From positions 1 to 64,000 of the forward strand of contig NZ_FNGE01000003.1 of NCBI RefSeq assembly GCF_900102885.1: DNA of 64,000 nt, read 5' to 3'. This document shows, in pieces, positions 36,203 to 45,296 of this stretch. This stretch comes from Paracoccus chinensis (GTDB lineage: Bacteria; Pseudomonadota; Alphaproteobacteria; Rhodobacterales; Rhodobacteraceae). The notes beneath the pieces were generated by a model that was not told where the DNA came from, ran no database searches, and worked only from the letters and a program-made list of their open reading frames with translations. The first letter of the stretch is position 1, and every line of letters begins with the position of its first letter. Made by a program: the position numbers and the translations under genes.

Positions 36203-37123
36203 ATGTGGGCCTATCTGCTGCGCCGCCTGGTCCAGGCCGTCCTGATCCTGCTGGGGGTCAGCTTCATCACCTTCCTGCTGCTCTATGTCCTGCCCGCCGA
36301 CCCGGTGCGCCAGATCGCGGGCCGCTCGGCCACGCCGCAGGTCGTGGAAAGCATCCGGCGGGAGCTGGGGCTCGATCAGCCCTTCCTTGTCCAGTACTGG
36401 AACTACCTGACAGGGCTCGTGCAGGGCGACCTGGGCCGCAGCTACCTGCAGAAGGCCGACGTCGCCGGGCTGATCGCCTCGCGCCTGCCGGCCACGCTGC
36501 AGCTGATGGCGCTGGCGATCGTCTTCGAACTGATCATCGGCCTCGGCATGGGCATCGCCGCCGCCTTGTGGCGTGGGCGGGCGGTGGACAGCGTGCTGAT
36601 GATGACCAGCTTTGCCGCCGTTTCGGCGCCGCAGTTCGTCGTCGGGTTGCTGCTGCTCTACCTCTTCGCGGTGCAGCTTGGTTGGTTCCCGATCAGCGGC
36701 TACGGGACATTCTCGCACGCCGTCCTGCCGGCGCTGACGCTCGCCGTCACGGGATCGGGCTGGTACGCGCGGATGATGCGCTCGTCCATGATCGACGTGC
36801 TGCACACGGATTACCTGCGCACCGCCCGCGCCAAGGGCCTGTCGCGCGGCCGCATCGTCCTGCGCCATGCGGTCCCGAACGCCATCCTGCCCATCATCGC
36901 CATGATCGGCATCGACGTCGGCATCTTCATGGGCGGCGCGGTCGTGGTCGAAAGCGTCTTCGGCTGGCCCGGCATCGGCCAGCTGGCCTGGCAGGCGATC
37001 CAGCGCGTCGACATCCCGATCATCATGGGCGTCACGGTCGTCTCGGCCGTCGCCATCGTGCTGGGCAACCTGCTGGCCGACATGATCGCCCCCTTCGTCG
37101 ATCCTCGCATCAAGCTCAGATAA
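36203..37123 (+). CDS. Oligopeptide-type ABC transporter permease (DppB/OppB family)
   Basis: A 306-residue inner-membrane protein. It starts MWAYLLRRLVQAVLILLGVSFITFLLLY, then PGDP-like PADPVRQIAG, and the coupling loop MIDVLHTDYLRTARAKGLSRGRIVLRHAVPNAILP. ATG 36203 follows the previous stop by one base; a GTG at 36194 would overlap it and add three residues. It dimerises with the DppC-type subunit. Confidence 0.92.
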   Translation: MWAYLLRRLVQAVLILLGVSFITFLLLYVLPADPVRQIAGRSATPQVVESIRRELGLDQPFLVQYWNYLTGLVQGDLGRSYLQKADVAGLIASRLPATLQLMALAIVFELIIGLGMGIAAALWRGRAVDSVLMMTSFAAVSAPQFVVGLLLLYLFAVQLGWFPISGYGTFSHAVLPALTLAVTGSGWYARMMRSSMIDVLHTDYLRTARAKGLSRGRIVLRHAVPNAILPIIAMIGIDVGIFMGGAVVVESVFGWPGIGQLAWQAIQRVDIPIIMGVTVVSAVAIVLGNLLADMIAPFVDPRIKLR

Positions 37124-37141
37124 GAACCGGGAGAACACCGC

Positions 37142-38776
37142 ATGAAACTTCGTCATCTTCTTCTCGGCACGGCCATGGCCGCGGCGCTGGCCGGGCCGGG
37201 CCTTGCGCAGGAAGAACAGCTGGACCCGAACGCAAAGCCGGGCGGCAGCATCGTCATCACCTACAAGGACGACGTGGCCACGCTGGACCCGGCTATCGGC
37301 TATGACTGGCAGAACTGGTCCATGATCAAGTCGGTCTTCGACGGGCTGATGGACTATGCCCCCGGCACAACAGAACTGCGCCCCGGTCTTGCCGAAAGCT
37401 ACGAGATCAGCGACGACCTGCTGACCTACACCTTCAAGCTGCGCCCCGGGGTCAAGTTCCACAACGGCCGCGAGATGACGGCCGAGGACGTGAAATATTC
37501 CCTCGAGCGGGTGCTGACCCCCGCCACCCAGTCGCCGGGCGCGGGTTTCTTCGGCTCGATCAAGGGCGCGGACAAGATGGCCGACGGCTCGGCCACCACG
37601 CTGGAAGGCCTGACCGTCGTCGATCCCCAGACCGTCCGCTTCGAGCTGTCACGCCCCGACGCAACCTTCCTGCATGTGCTGGCGCTGAACTTCGCCTCGG
37701 TCGTGCCGAAGGAAGCGGTCGAGGCCGCGGGCGGCGACTTCGGCCACCAGCCGGTCGGCACCGGCGCCTACAAGCTGGGCGAATGGCTGCCCGGCCAGCG
37801 GGTCGTCTTCCAGAAGAACCCGGACTACTGGCGCGCGGGCCTGCCCTACCTCGACCAGATCACCTTCGAGATCGGGCAGGAGCCGGTCGTGGCCCTGCTG
37901 CGGCTTCAGAACGGCGAGGTGGACGTCCCCGGCGACGGCATCCCGCCCGCCAAGTTCCAGGAGGTGATTTCCGATCCCGACCAGGCCGCGCGCGTGGTCG
38001 AGGGCGGGCAGCTGCACACCGGCTACATCACCATGAACGTGACGCAGCCCCCCTTCGACAAGGTCGAGGTGCGCCGCGCCGTCAACATGGCGATCAACAA
38101 GGACCGCGTGGTCCAGATGATCAACAACCGCGCGGTCCCGGCGAACCAGCCGTTGCCGCCCTCGATGCCCGGCTATTCGCAGGGCTACGCGGGCTATCCC
38201 CATGACGTCGAGGGCGCGAAGAAGCTGCTGGCCGAGGCGGGCTACCCGGACGGGTTCACGACCGAGCTTTACGCCATGAACACCGACCCGAACCCGCGCA
38301 TTGCCCAGGCGATCCAGCAGGACCTGAAGGCCATCGGCATCAACGCCGAGATCCGGGCGCTGGCGCAGGCCAACGTGATCGAGGCAGGTGGCGCGGGCAA
38401 TGCGCCGATGGTCTGGTCGGGCGGCATGGGCTGGATCGCGGACTTCCCCGACCCGTCGAACTTCTACGGCCCGATCCTCGGCTGCGATGGCGCGGGCGAA
38501 GGCGGCTGGAACTGGTCCAAGTACTGCAACGAGGAACTGGACGCCGCCGCCCAGGCCGCCGACGCGATGGCCAAGCCCGAGGAGGCCGAGGCGCGTCTGC
38601 AGGCATGGTCCGCCGTCTTCGAGGGCGTGATGGAGGACGCCCCCTGGGCCCCCGTCTTCAACGAGCAGCGCTTCACCATGAAGTCGCCGCGGATGGGTGG
38701 GGCCGACGCGCTTTACACCGATCCCGTCTCGATCCCGATCAACTACGACTATGTGTATGTGACCGATGTGCAATAA
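37142..38776 (+). CDS. Oligopeptide-type ABC transporter substrate-binding protein (SBP_bac_5)
   Basis: A 544-residue periplasmic protein with signal peptide (LLLGTAMAAALAGPGLAQE). Family 5 motifs are VATLDPAIGYDWQNWSMIKSVFDGL, KLRPGVKFHNGREMTAEDVKYSLER and PVGTGAYKLGEWLPGQRV. It sits between the permease genes and the formamidase, so the ligand is likely an amide-bearing solute and not a peptide, but this is inference from context. It overlaps the next gene by 11 bases. Confidence 0.92.
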   Translation: MKLRHLLLGTAMAAALAGPGLAQEEQLDPNAKPGGSIVITYKDDVATLDPAIGYDWQNWSMIKSVFDGLMDYAPGTTELRPGLAESYEISDDLLTYTFKLRPGVKFHNGREMTAEDVKYSLERVLTPATQSPGAGFFGSIKGADKMADGSATTLEGLTVVDPQTVRFELSRPDATFLHVLALNFASVVPKEAVEAAGGDFGHQPVGTGAYKLGEWLPGQRVVFQKNPDYWRAGLPYLDQITFEIGQEPVVALLRLQNGEVDVPGDGIPPAKFQEVISDPDQAARVVEGGQLHTGYITMNVTQPPFDKVEVRRAVNMAINKDRVVQMINNRAVPANQPLPPSMPGYSQGYAGYPHDVEGAKKLLAEAGYPDGFTTELYAMNTDPNPRIAQAIQQDLKAIGINAEIRALAQANVIEAGGAGNAPMVWSGGMGWIADFPDPSNFYGPILGCDGAGEGGWNWSKYCNEELDAAAQAADAMAKPEEAEARLQAWSAVFEGVMEDAPWAPVFNEQRFTMKSPRMGGADALYTDPVSIPINYDYVYVTDVQ

Positions 38777-39725
38777 CTGCGACTACACCATCCACGGCGC
38801 CCAGCATCACTTCGGCTGGGACCGCTCGCGCCCGCCCGCCCAGCGGGTGGAATCGGGGGCGACCATCCGCTTCGAATGCCTCGACAGCTCGGCCGGGCAG
38901 CTTTCGCCCCGCTCGACCGTCGAGGACGTGGCGGCGCTGGACTTCGGGCGGATCAACCCCGTCAGCGGCCCGATCCATGTCGAGGGCGCGATGCCCGGAG
39001 ACGCGCTGAAGGTGACGATCGACAGCTTCCACCCCCAGGCGCAGGACGGCCGCGGCTGGGGCTGGACGGCCAACATCCCGGGCTTCGGGCTGCTGGCCGA
39101 CCAGTTCACCCAGCCCGCCCTGACGCTGTGGAGCTTCGATCCCGCCAATCCCGACAGCGCCATGTTCGGCAAGTGGGGGCGGGTGCCGCTGAAGCCCTTT
39201 GCGGGCACCATCGGCTGCGCGATGGCGGAACCGGGCGAGCATTCCATCGTCCCCCCGCGCCGGGTCGGCGGCAACCTGGACATCCGCGACCTTGCGGCGG
39301 GTTCGGTCCTCTACCTGCCGGTCGAGGTCGAAGGCGCGCTGTTCAGCATCGGCGACACCCATGCGGCGCAGGGTGACGGCGAGGTCTGCGGCACGGCCAT
39401 CGAAAGCCCGATGGACGCCGTGGTGAAGCTGGAGTTGGTGAAGGATGCGAACCTCAGGTTCCCGCGCTTCACCACGGCGGGTCCCGTGACGCGGCACCTC
39501 GACGCCAGGGGCTACGAGGTGACGACCGGCATCGGTCCCGACCTGATGAGCGGGGCGCGCGACGCGGTGGCGGGGATGATCGACCTGCTCTGCGCGCAGC
39601 ACGGCATGGCGCCCGAGGACGCCTACATGCTCGTGTCCACCTGCGGCGACCTGCGGATATCCGAGATCGTGGATGCGCCGAACTGGGTCGTCAGCTTCTA
39701 CTTCCCGCGCGTGGTCCTTGAATGA
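38766..39725 (+). CDS. fmdA: Acetamidase/formamidase
   Basis: A 319-residue amidase of the FmdA_AmdA family that hydrolyses short amides to the acid and ammonia. Hallmarks are INPVSGPIHVEGAMPGDALKVTI, the catalytic-region KPFAGTIGCAM, and VPPRRVGGNLDIRDLAAGSVLYLPVEVEGALFSIGDTHAAQGDGEVCGTAIES in successive runs, which holds metal and substrate residues. The ATG (M-C-N-N-C) lies inside the binding-protein gene's last codons. It is the enzyme that defines the purpose of this operon: nitrogen from amides. Confidence 0.93.
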   Translation: MCNNCDYTIHGAQHHFGWDRSRPPAQRVESGATIRFECLDSSAGQLSPRSTVEDVAALDFGRINPVSGPIHVEGAMPGDALKVTIDSFHPQAQDGRGWGWTANIPGFGLLADQFTQPALTLWSFDPANPDSAMFGKWGRVPLKPFAGTIGCAMAEPGEHSIVPPRRVGGNLDIRDLAAGSVLYLPVEVEGALFSIGDTHAAQGDGEVCGTAIESPMDAVVKLELVKDANLRFPRFTTAGPVTRHLDARGYEVTTGIGPDLMSGARDAVAGMIDLLCAQHGMAPEDAYMLVSTCGDLRISEIVDAPNWVVSFYFPRVVLE

Positions 39726-41503
39726 CCCTCGCCACGCAAACCGCCGGGGCGCCTGTCGCCCCGGTTTCGTCCGGGGACGCGCCGGTCCTTTCCGTGCGCG
39801 ACCTCGACGTGTCGGTGATGACTCCCGCGGGCCTGCGGCCGCTGGTCCATGGCATGAGCTTCGATCTGCGCCGGGGCGAGACGCTGTGCATCGCGGGCGA
39901 GTCCGGTTCCGGCAAGTCCGTTACATCGATGGCGATCATGGGCCTGCTGCCCAAGCCCGCCGTCCGCGTTACAGGCGGGCAGATCCTCTTCGGTGGCAAG
40001 GACCTTGCCGCCCAAGGCGAAGGCGCGATGCGCCGCATCCGGGGCAACCGGATCGCCATGATCTTCCAGGAACCCATGACCGCCCTGAACCCGGTCATGC
40101 AGATCGGCACGCAACTAGCCGAGGCCCTGCGCGCCCACACCGGCATGGGCGGAGCCGAGGCTCGCGCCCGCGCGCTGGAGGCCCTGAAGCTGGTCCGCAT
40201 CAGCCAGCCCGAACGCCGCTTGCGCCAGTATCCACACGAGCTGTCGGGCGGGATGCGCCAGCGCGTCGTGATCGCCATGGCCTTGGCGATGCGTCCCGAC
40301 GTGCTGATCGCGGACGAACCCACCACCGCGCTTGACGTGACCGTGCAGCGCGAGGTTCTGGACCTGCTGCGCGACCTTCAGCGCGACACGGGCACCGCCG
40401 TGATCCTCATCACCCACGACATGGGCGTCGTCGCCGAGATGGCCAACCGCGTGCTGGTCATGCAGTCCGGCCGGGTCGTTGAACAGGGCAGCGTCGATGA
40501 GATCTTCCAGGCCCCGCGCGAGCCCTACACGCGCGAGCTTCTGGCCGCCGTGCCCCGCATGGGCGACGGCAGCGGCCCTGTGGCGACACCTGGCGGGCCC
40601 TTGGTGCGCTTCGAGGACGTGAGCGTCCGCTTCGACATCCGCAGCGGGCTGCTGCAGCGCGTGACCGAGCGGGTCCACGCGGTGGAACATGTCAGCTTCG
40701 ACATTCACGCGGGCGAGACCCTGTCGCTGGTCGGCGAATCCGGCTGCGGCAAGTCCACGCTGGCCCGCGCGCTGGTCGGCCTTGTCCCGCACGAGGGGAC
40801 GATCCGCCTGAACGGCCAGCCCATCCGCGACATGCGGCGGCAGGACCGGCTGCGGCTGCACCGCGAGGTGCAGATGGTCTTTCAGGACCCGATGGCGGCG
40901 CTGGACCCGCGCATGACGGTGGGCGAGCTGATCGTCGAGCCGCTGGTCATCCACGGCATCGGCAGCACGCCCGAACGCCGCGCCCGCGCCGAGGACCTGA
41001 TGCAGCGCGTGGGCCTGACGCCCGAGCATCTGTCGCGCCACCCGCACGAGTTTTCGGGCGGCCAGCGCCAGCGCATCTGCATCGCCCGTGCGCTGGCGCT
41101 GAACCCCAAGCTGATCATCGCGGATGAAAGCGTGTCGGCGCTGGACGTCTCGGTGCAGGCGCGGGTGCTGGACCTGCTGGCGACGCTCAAGCGCGAGTTC
41201 GGGATCGCCTACCTGTTCATCAGTCACGACATGGCTGTGGTGGAAAACATCTCGGACCGGGTGGCCGTCATGTACCTGGGCCAGATCGTCGAGATGGGAA
41301 CCCGCGCCCAGGTCTTCGGCAACCCGCAGCACGCCTATACCCGGCGGCTGATGGCGGCCGTGCCTGTGCCCGACCCCGGCTTCCAGCGCCCGCCGATGCC
41401 GAGGATGGCGTCCGAGGTGCCCTCGCCCGTCCATCCGGTCGGGCAGGGACCGACGCGTGTGGCCCTGAGGGATGTCGGCGGCGGACATCTGGTCGCTGCC
41501 TGA
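39722..41503 (+). CDS. Oligopeptide-type ABC ATPase, fused DppD-DppF
   Basis: A 593-residue protein with two complete ABC domains in one chain. The N-half has Walker A GESGSGKS, signature LSGGMRQRVVIAMALA and Walker B VLIADEPTTALD. The C-half has GESGCGKSTLARALVG, FSGGQRQRICIARALA and LIIADESVSALDVS. Separate D and F subunits are the norm in dpp systems; the fusion is like GsiA of the glutathione importer. ATGA overlap with the formamidase gene couples uptake to hydrolysis. Confidence 0.93.
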   Translation: MTLATQTAGAPVAPVSSGDAPVLSVRDLDVSVMTPAGLRPLVHGMSFDLRRGETLCIAGESGSGKSVTSMAIMGLLPKPAVRVTGGQILFGGKDLAAQGEGAMRRIRGNRIAMIFQEPMTALNPVMQIGTQLAEALRAHTGMGGAEARARALEALKLVRISQPERRLRQYPHELSGGMRQRVVIAMALAMRPDVLIADEPTTALDVTVQREVLDLLRDLQRDTGTAVILITHDMGVVAEMANRVLVMQSGRVVEQGSVDEIFQAPREPYTRELLAAVPRMGDGSGPVATPGGPLVRFEDVSVRFDIRSGLLQRVTERVHAVEHVSFDIHAGETLSLVGESGCGKSTLARALVGLVPHEGTIRLNGQPIRDMRRQDRLRLHREVQMVFQDPMAALDPRMTVGELIVEPLVIHGIGSTPERRARAEDLMQRVGLTPEHLSRHPHEFSGGQRQRICIARALALNPKLIIADESVSALDVSVQARVLDLLATLKREFGIAYLFISHDMAVVENISDRVAVMYLGQIVEMGTRAQVFGNPQHAYTRRLMAAVPVPDPGFQRPPMPRMASEVPSPVHPVGQGPTRVALRDVGGGHLVAA

Positions 41504-41667
41504 AGGACAGCGCCTTCCGTCTGATGCCGAGGCAGGGCTTGCCGAAGTCCTTTCCTTCGCAGAGCCTCGCAGTCGATACTGGCGCGGCCCGATGGAATGA
41601 TGCGGAGGGGCGAAGCACCAAAGCTGCCCGACCTCTGGGCAAGACGACGAAACAGGAGGAAGGCGCG

Positions 41668-42912
41668 GTGTCGTCCGACCTATCAACCGCTGGGGGCGCC
41701 GCATCCTCCGACCGCTTCGCGATGCTGGCGCTGATCTGCCTCGGGGTCGTCCTTTCGATGACGCCCTGGTTCTCGGCAACCGCGATCCTGCCCGAGTTGC
41801 GCGACACATGGAGCATGTCGCCCGCACTCGCGGCGCTGATGACGATTGCCGTCCAGGCAGGCTTCGTGGCGGGGGCGCTGGGCATGAGCCTGGTCAACCT
41901 TGCCGACATCGTGGCCCCGATCCGGCTGATGTCGGCCGGCGCGGCCTCGGCGGCGCTGTTCACCGGCCTGCTGGCGGCGGTGGACAGCGCCGAAGCCGCC
42001 GCCGTGCTGCGCTTCCTCACGGGGGCGGCGCTGGCGCTGGTCTATCCGCCCGCGATGAAGCTGACGACGACATGGTTCGTGAAGGGGCGAGGCCTCGCCT
42101 TCGGCCTCGTGATCGGGGCGCTGACGCTCGGCTCGGCCATGCCGCACCTGCTGCGGGGGCTGATATCGACGGCGGATTGGCGCGTGGTGGTGATCTCGGC
42201 CGCCGGGGTCTCGCTGGCCGGGGCGCTTGTCTTCCTGTTGTTTCTGCGCGAGGGACCCCATCCCTACAGCCGCGCCACCTTCGACCTGCGCCAGGCCGGC
42301 CGCGTCTTCCGCAGCCGCCCGGTCCTGCTGGCTAACATGGGCTACTTCGGCCACATGTGGGAGCTTTACGCCATGTGGGCCTGGCTTCTGGTCTATGCGC
42401 AGCAGATGCTGTCGGGGCTGGGGGTGCAGTCGCCCGCCCGCATGGCTTCGATGATCGTGTTCATCGCCATTGCGGCGGGCTCGCTTGGGGCCATCGCGGG
42501 CGGGGTGCTGGCCGACCGCTTCGGACGGACGCTGACGACAGCGGGGATGCTGCTGACCTCGGCCGCCTGCGCCCTGGGGGTGGGGCTGACCTTCGACGGT
42601 CCGCTGTGGCTGTTCATGACCGTCGCCGTGATCTGGGGCGCCTCGATCGTGGGCGATTCCGCCCAGTTCTCGGCCATGGTGACCGAGGTTGCGGACCGCC
42701 ATCTCGTCGGCACCGCACTGACGGTCCAGATGGGCATCGGCTTCCTGATCACAATTGTGACGATCCAGGTCCTGCCCCTGTTCGCCGAACTGCTGGGCGG
42801 CTGGCGCTGGAGCTTCCTGATGCTGATTCCCGGCCCGCTGGTCGGCGCGGCCGCCGTCCTGCGGCTGAGGCAGCTTCCCGAAAGCCTGAAGATCGCTCAG
42901 GGCCTCCGCTGA
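41668..42912 (+). CDS. MFS transporter
   Basis: A 414-residue inner-membrane protein with 12 predicted helices. It starts with GTG after CAGGAGGAAGGCGCG; an in-frame ATG 144 bases upstream gives a non-membrane, low-quality leader. Motifs are LADRFGRTLTTAGML (loop 8-9) and VGDSAQFSAMVTEVADRHLVGTALTVQMGIGF. This resembles the CynX/NarK-like group. A 164-bp gap from the ATPase gene contains a small TGCCC/GGGCA hairpin, so it may or may not belong to the amide operon. The substrate is unknown. Confidence 0.85.
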   Translation: MSSDLSTAGGAASSDRFAMLALICLGVVLSMTPWFSATAILPELRDTWSMSPALAALMTIAVQAGFVAGALGMSLVNLADIVAPIRLMSAGAASAALFTGLLAAVDSAEAAAVLRFLTGAALALVYPPAMKLTTTWFVKGRGLAFGLVIGALTLGSAMPHLLRGLISTADWRVVVISAAGVSLAGALVFLLFLREGPHPYSRATFDLRQAGRVFRSRPVLLANMGYFGHMWELYAMWAWLLVYAQQMLSGLGVQSPARMASMIVFIAIAAGSLGAIAGGVLADRFGRTLTTAGMLLTSAACALGVGLTFDGPLWLFMTVAVIWGASIVGDSAQFSAMVTEVADRHLVGTALTVQMGIGFLITIVTIQVLPLFAELLGGWRWSFLMLIPGPLVGAAAVLRLRQLPESLKIAQGLR

Positions 42913-42924
42913 GGACGACAGGGG

Positions 42925-43689
42925 TCAGACCCACCAGCGCCCGGTCAGCGCCAGCCGGGCCAGCGCCGCCCGTCGGGTAAAGTCCGAGGGCTTGGGCGAT
43001 GGTTCTCCTGCCATGATGGCTCGCAGGGCCTGCATCGGCGCGGGGCCGGGGAACAGCGCAGGCGCGGCGGCGCGGGGCAGGGTGCGGCGCTCCTCGGCCG
43101 CGTCCCGCAAGGCCTGCGCCGCGATCCGGGCCAGCGCGGCAAGCTGCGCGGGTTCTGCCACGGCAAGTCCCAGGCCCAGTGGCTGCAACGCGGGATGGGC
43201 GCGCAGCCAGGCGGTCAGCGCGGCGCCCCGGCCCTGCGCGTGCAGCGCCGGCACGTCGGGCGCACCCAGGGCCTGCGCGGCATGGGCCATCAGGGCGCCC
43301 CCGGTCGCGTCGGCATAGGCGACGACCTCCTCGACAGTCTCGAACGGCTCGCGCGCGGCGTCGTGGCGGCGCGCCTCGGCCAAGGGTGCGAGGGCGGCGG
43401 CCCGCGGACCCCAAGCGGACCAGAGGGGCGACAGAAGCTCGTGCGGCGGCGGAGGCGCGACGGCCATCGCGCCAAGCAGGTCGATCCACCACTGGACCCG
43501 CATCTCGGCGATCAGGGGATCGCGCGCCGACAGCGCCGTGCGCGCGAGTTCCGCGTTCAGCGCGTAAAGCGTCACCAGCCTTGCCTGAGCCTCGGTGCGT
43601 GCCAGCATTGCCATGGCAAGCCGGTCGGGGTCCTCCTGACGCAGCCGCTCGGCCAGCCGGCGGGTCGCGGGGTCGGACAAGCCGCTCAT
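42925..43689 (-). CDS. Squalene/phytoene-synthase-fold protein
   Basis: A 254-residue all-helical protein of the SQS_PSY family (LVTLYALNAELART, EMRVQWWIDLLGAM, YADATGGALMAHAAQALG). The two DxxxD aspartate-rich motifs of true synthases are not both clear, so it is probably a non-catalytic relative such as NDUFAF6, linked to complex I assembly. The start MSGLSD overlaps the cimA stop by ATGA. Longer in-frame starts run into cimA. Confidence 0.75.
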   Translation of the reverse strand: MSGLSDPATRRLAERLRQEDPDRLAMAMLARTEAQARLVTLYALNAELARTALSARDPLIAEMRVQWWIDLLGAMAVAPPPPHELLSPLWSAWGPRAAALAPLAEARRHDAAREPFETVEEVVAYADATGGALMAHAAQALGAPDVPALHAQGRGAALTAWLRAHPALQPLGLGLAVAEPAQLAALARIAAQALRDAAEERRTLPRAAAPALFPGPAPMQALRAIMAGEPSPKPSDFTRRAALARLALTGRWWV

Positions 43690-45296
43690 GCCGCGCCGTC
43701 GCGGATCAGCTTCCAGCGGATCGCGTCCACCAGCGCCTCGAAGCTGGAATCGACGATGTTGGGCGAAACGCCCACCGTGGACCACGCCGCACCCCGGCTG
43801 TCCGTGAAGTCGATCGTGACGCGCGTCACGGCGTCGGTGCCCGCGCCGATGATGCGCACGCGGAAGTCGGCCAGCGTCATCTCGTCGATGGAACTCTGCC
43901 AAGACCCGAGGTCCTTGCCCAGGGCCCGCCACAGGGCGTTGACCGGACCCGCGTCCTCTCCGTTCGCGCCGATGCTGTCGCTGACGGACATCACACGCTG
44001 ATCGCCCAGGCGGACGACGACAACTGCCTCGCTGACCGAGATGCGGCGACCCATCGCGTTCATCCGCCGCTCGACCGTGACGCGGTAACGCTCGACCTCG
44101 AAGAAGGCGGGCAGGGCGTTCAGCTCCGCCCGCGCCAGCAGTTCGAACGAGGCTTGGGCTGAATCGTAGGCGTAGCCCTGGTCCTCGCGGTCCTTCACGG
44201 TGGACAGGATGCGCGCCGGCGCCGGATCGTCCGGCGCAACCTTGATCCCCGCGTCCGCCAGCCGTGCGCGCAGGTTCGACTGGCCCGCCTGGTTCGACAT
44301 GGGGATGATGCGCGCGTTCCCGACGGTGGAGGGATCGACATGCTCGTAGGTCTGGGGCGCCTTCAGGATCGCGCTGGCGTGCAGGCCCGCCTTGTGGGCG
44401 AAGGCCGAGGCGCCGACGTAAGGCGCGGCCCGCAGCGGCGCGCGGTTCAGGATCTCGTCCAGGCGGCGCGAAACGCGGGTGAGGGTGGCCAGCGCCTCGG
44501 GCGTGATGCCGGTGGTCAGGGTGGACCGGAAGGGCTCCTTCAGCATCAGCGTCGGGATCAGGCTGGTGAGGCTCGCGTTGCCGCAGCGCTCGCCCAGGCC
44601 GTTCAGCGTCCCCTGCACCTGCCGCGCGCCCGCCGCGATGGCGGCCAGCGAACAGGCAACCGCGTTGCCCGTGTCGTCATGGGCATGGATGCCGAGGCGC
44701 TCGCCGGGAATGCCGGCGTCGATCACCAGACGAGTGATCTCGCCCACACGGTCGGGCAGGGTGCCGCCATTGGTGTCGCAGAGCACGATCCAGCGGGCGC
44801 CCGCGTCATGGGCGGCGCGCAGGCAGTCCAGCGCGTAAGAAGGGTTAGCCTCGTAGCCGTCGAAGAAGTGCTCGGCGTCGAAGATCGCCTCGCGTCCCTG
44901 CGCCACGACATGGGCGACAGAGTCGGCGATGTTTGTCAGGTTTTCGTCAGGAGCGATCCCCAGCGCCTCGGTCACGTGATAGTCGTGGGTCTTGCCGACA
45001 AGGCAGACGGCCCTAGTCCCGGCATCCAGCACCGCCGCCAGCACGTCGTCATTCGCGGCTGACCGGCCCGCCCGCTTGGTCATGCCGAAGGCGGTCATGG
45101 TGGCCCGGGTGCGGGGGGCAGAGGCGAAGAACTCGCTGTCAGTCGGGTTCGCGCCGGGCCAGCCGCCCTCGATGTAGTCCACGCCCAAAGCGTCCAGCAT
45201 CGCCGCGATCTCAGCCTTCTCGGTGGCCGAGAACTGGACACCCTGCGTCTGCTGCCCGTCGCGCAGGGTCGTGTCGTAGAGGGTGAGGCGGCTCAT
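43686..45296 (-). CDS. cimA: Citramalate synthase
   Basis: A 536-residue member of the 2-isopropylmalate/citramalate synthase family that condenses pyruvate and acetyl-CoA on the way to isoleucine. The TIM barrel begins [19 protein letters not shown] and carries the metal-binding [18 protein letters not shown]. The regulatory LeuA_dimer domain lies at the C-terminus ([13 protein letters not shown] onward). The overall length fits the CimA type well. Overlaps with cysS and with the next gene suggest one transcript. Confidence 0.9.
   Translation of the reverse strand: MSRLTLYDTTLRDGQQTQGVQFSATEKAEIAAMLDALGVDYIEGGWPGANPTDSEFFASAPRTRATMTAFGMTKRAGRSAANDDVLAAVLDAGTRAVCLVGKTHDYHVTEALGIAPDENLTNIADSVAHVVAQGREAIFDAEHFFDGYEANPSYALDCLRAAHDAGARWIVLCDTNGGTLPDRVGEITRLVIDAGIPGERLGIHAHDDTGNAVACSLAAIAAGARQVQGTLNGLGERCGNASLTSLIPTLMLKEPFRSTLTTGITPEALATLTRVSRRLDEILNRAPLRAAPYVGASAFAHKAGLHASAILKAPQTYEHVDPSTVGNARIIPMSNQAGQSNLRARLADAGIKVAPDDPAPARILSTVKDREDQGYAYDSAQASFELLARAELNALPAFFEVERYRVTVERRMNAMGRRISVSEAVVVVRLGDQRVMSVSDSIGANGEDAGPVNALWRALGKDLGSWQSSIDEMTLADFRVRIIGAGTDAVTRVTIDFTDSRGAAWSTVGVSPNIVDSSFEALVDAIRWKLIRDGAA

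Noticed and set aside
40115..41827. A minus-strand frame of 570 codons opposite the fused ATPase
   Set aside because: Shadow of the ABC ATPase gene; no ribosome binding site or known domain.
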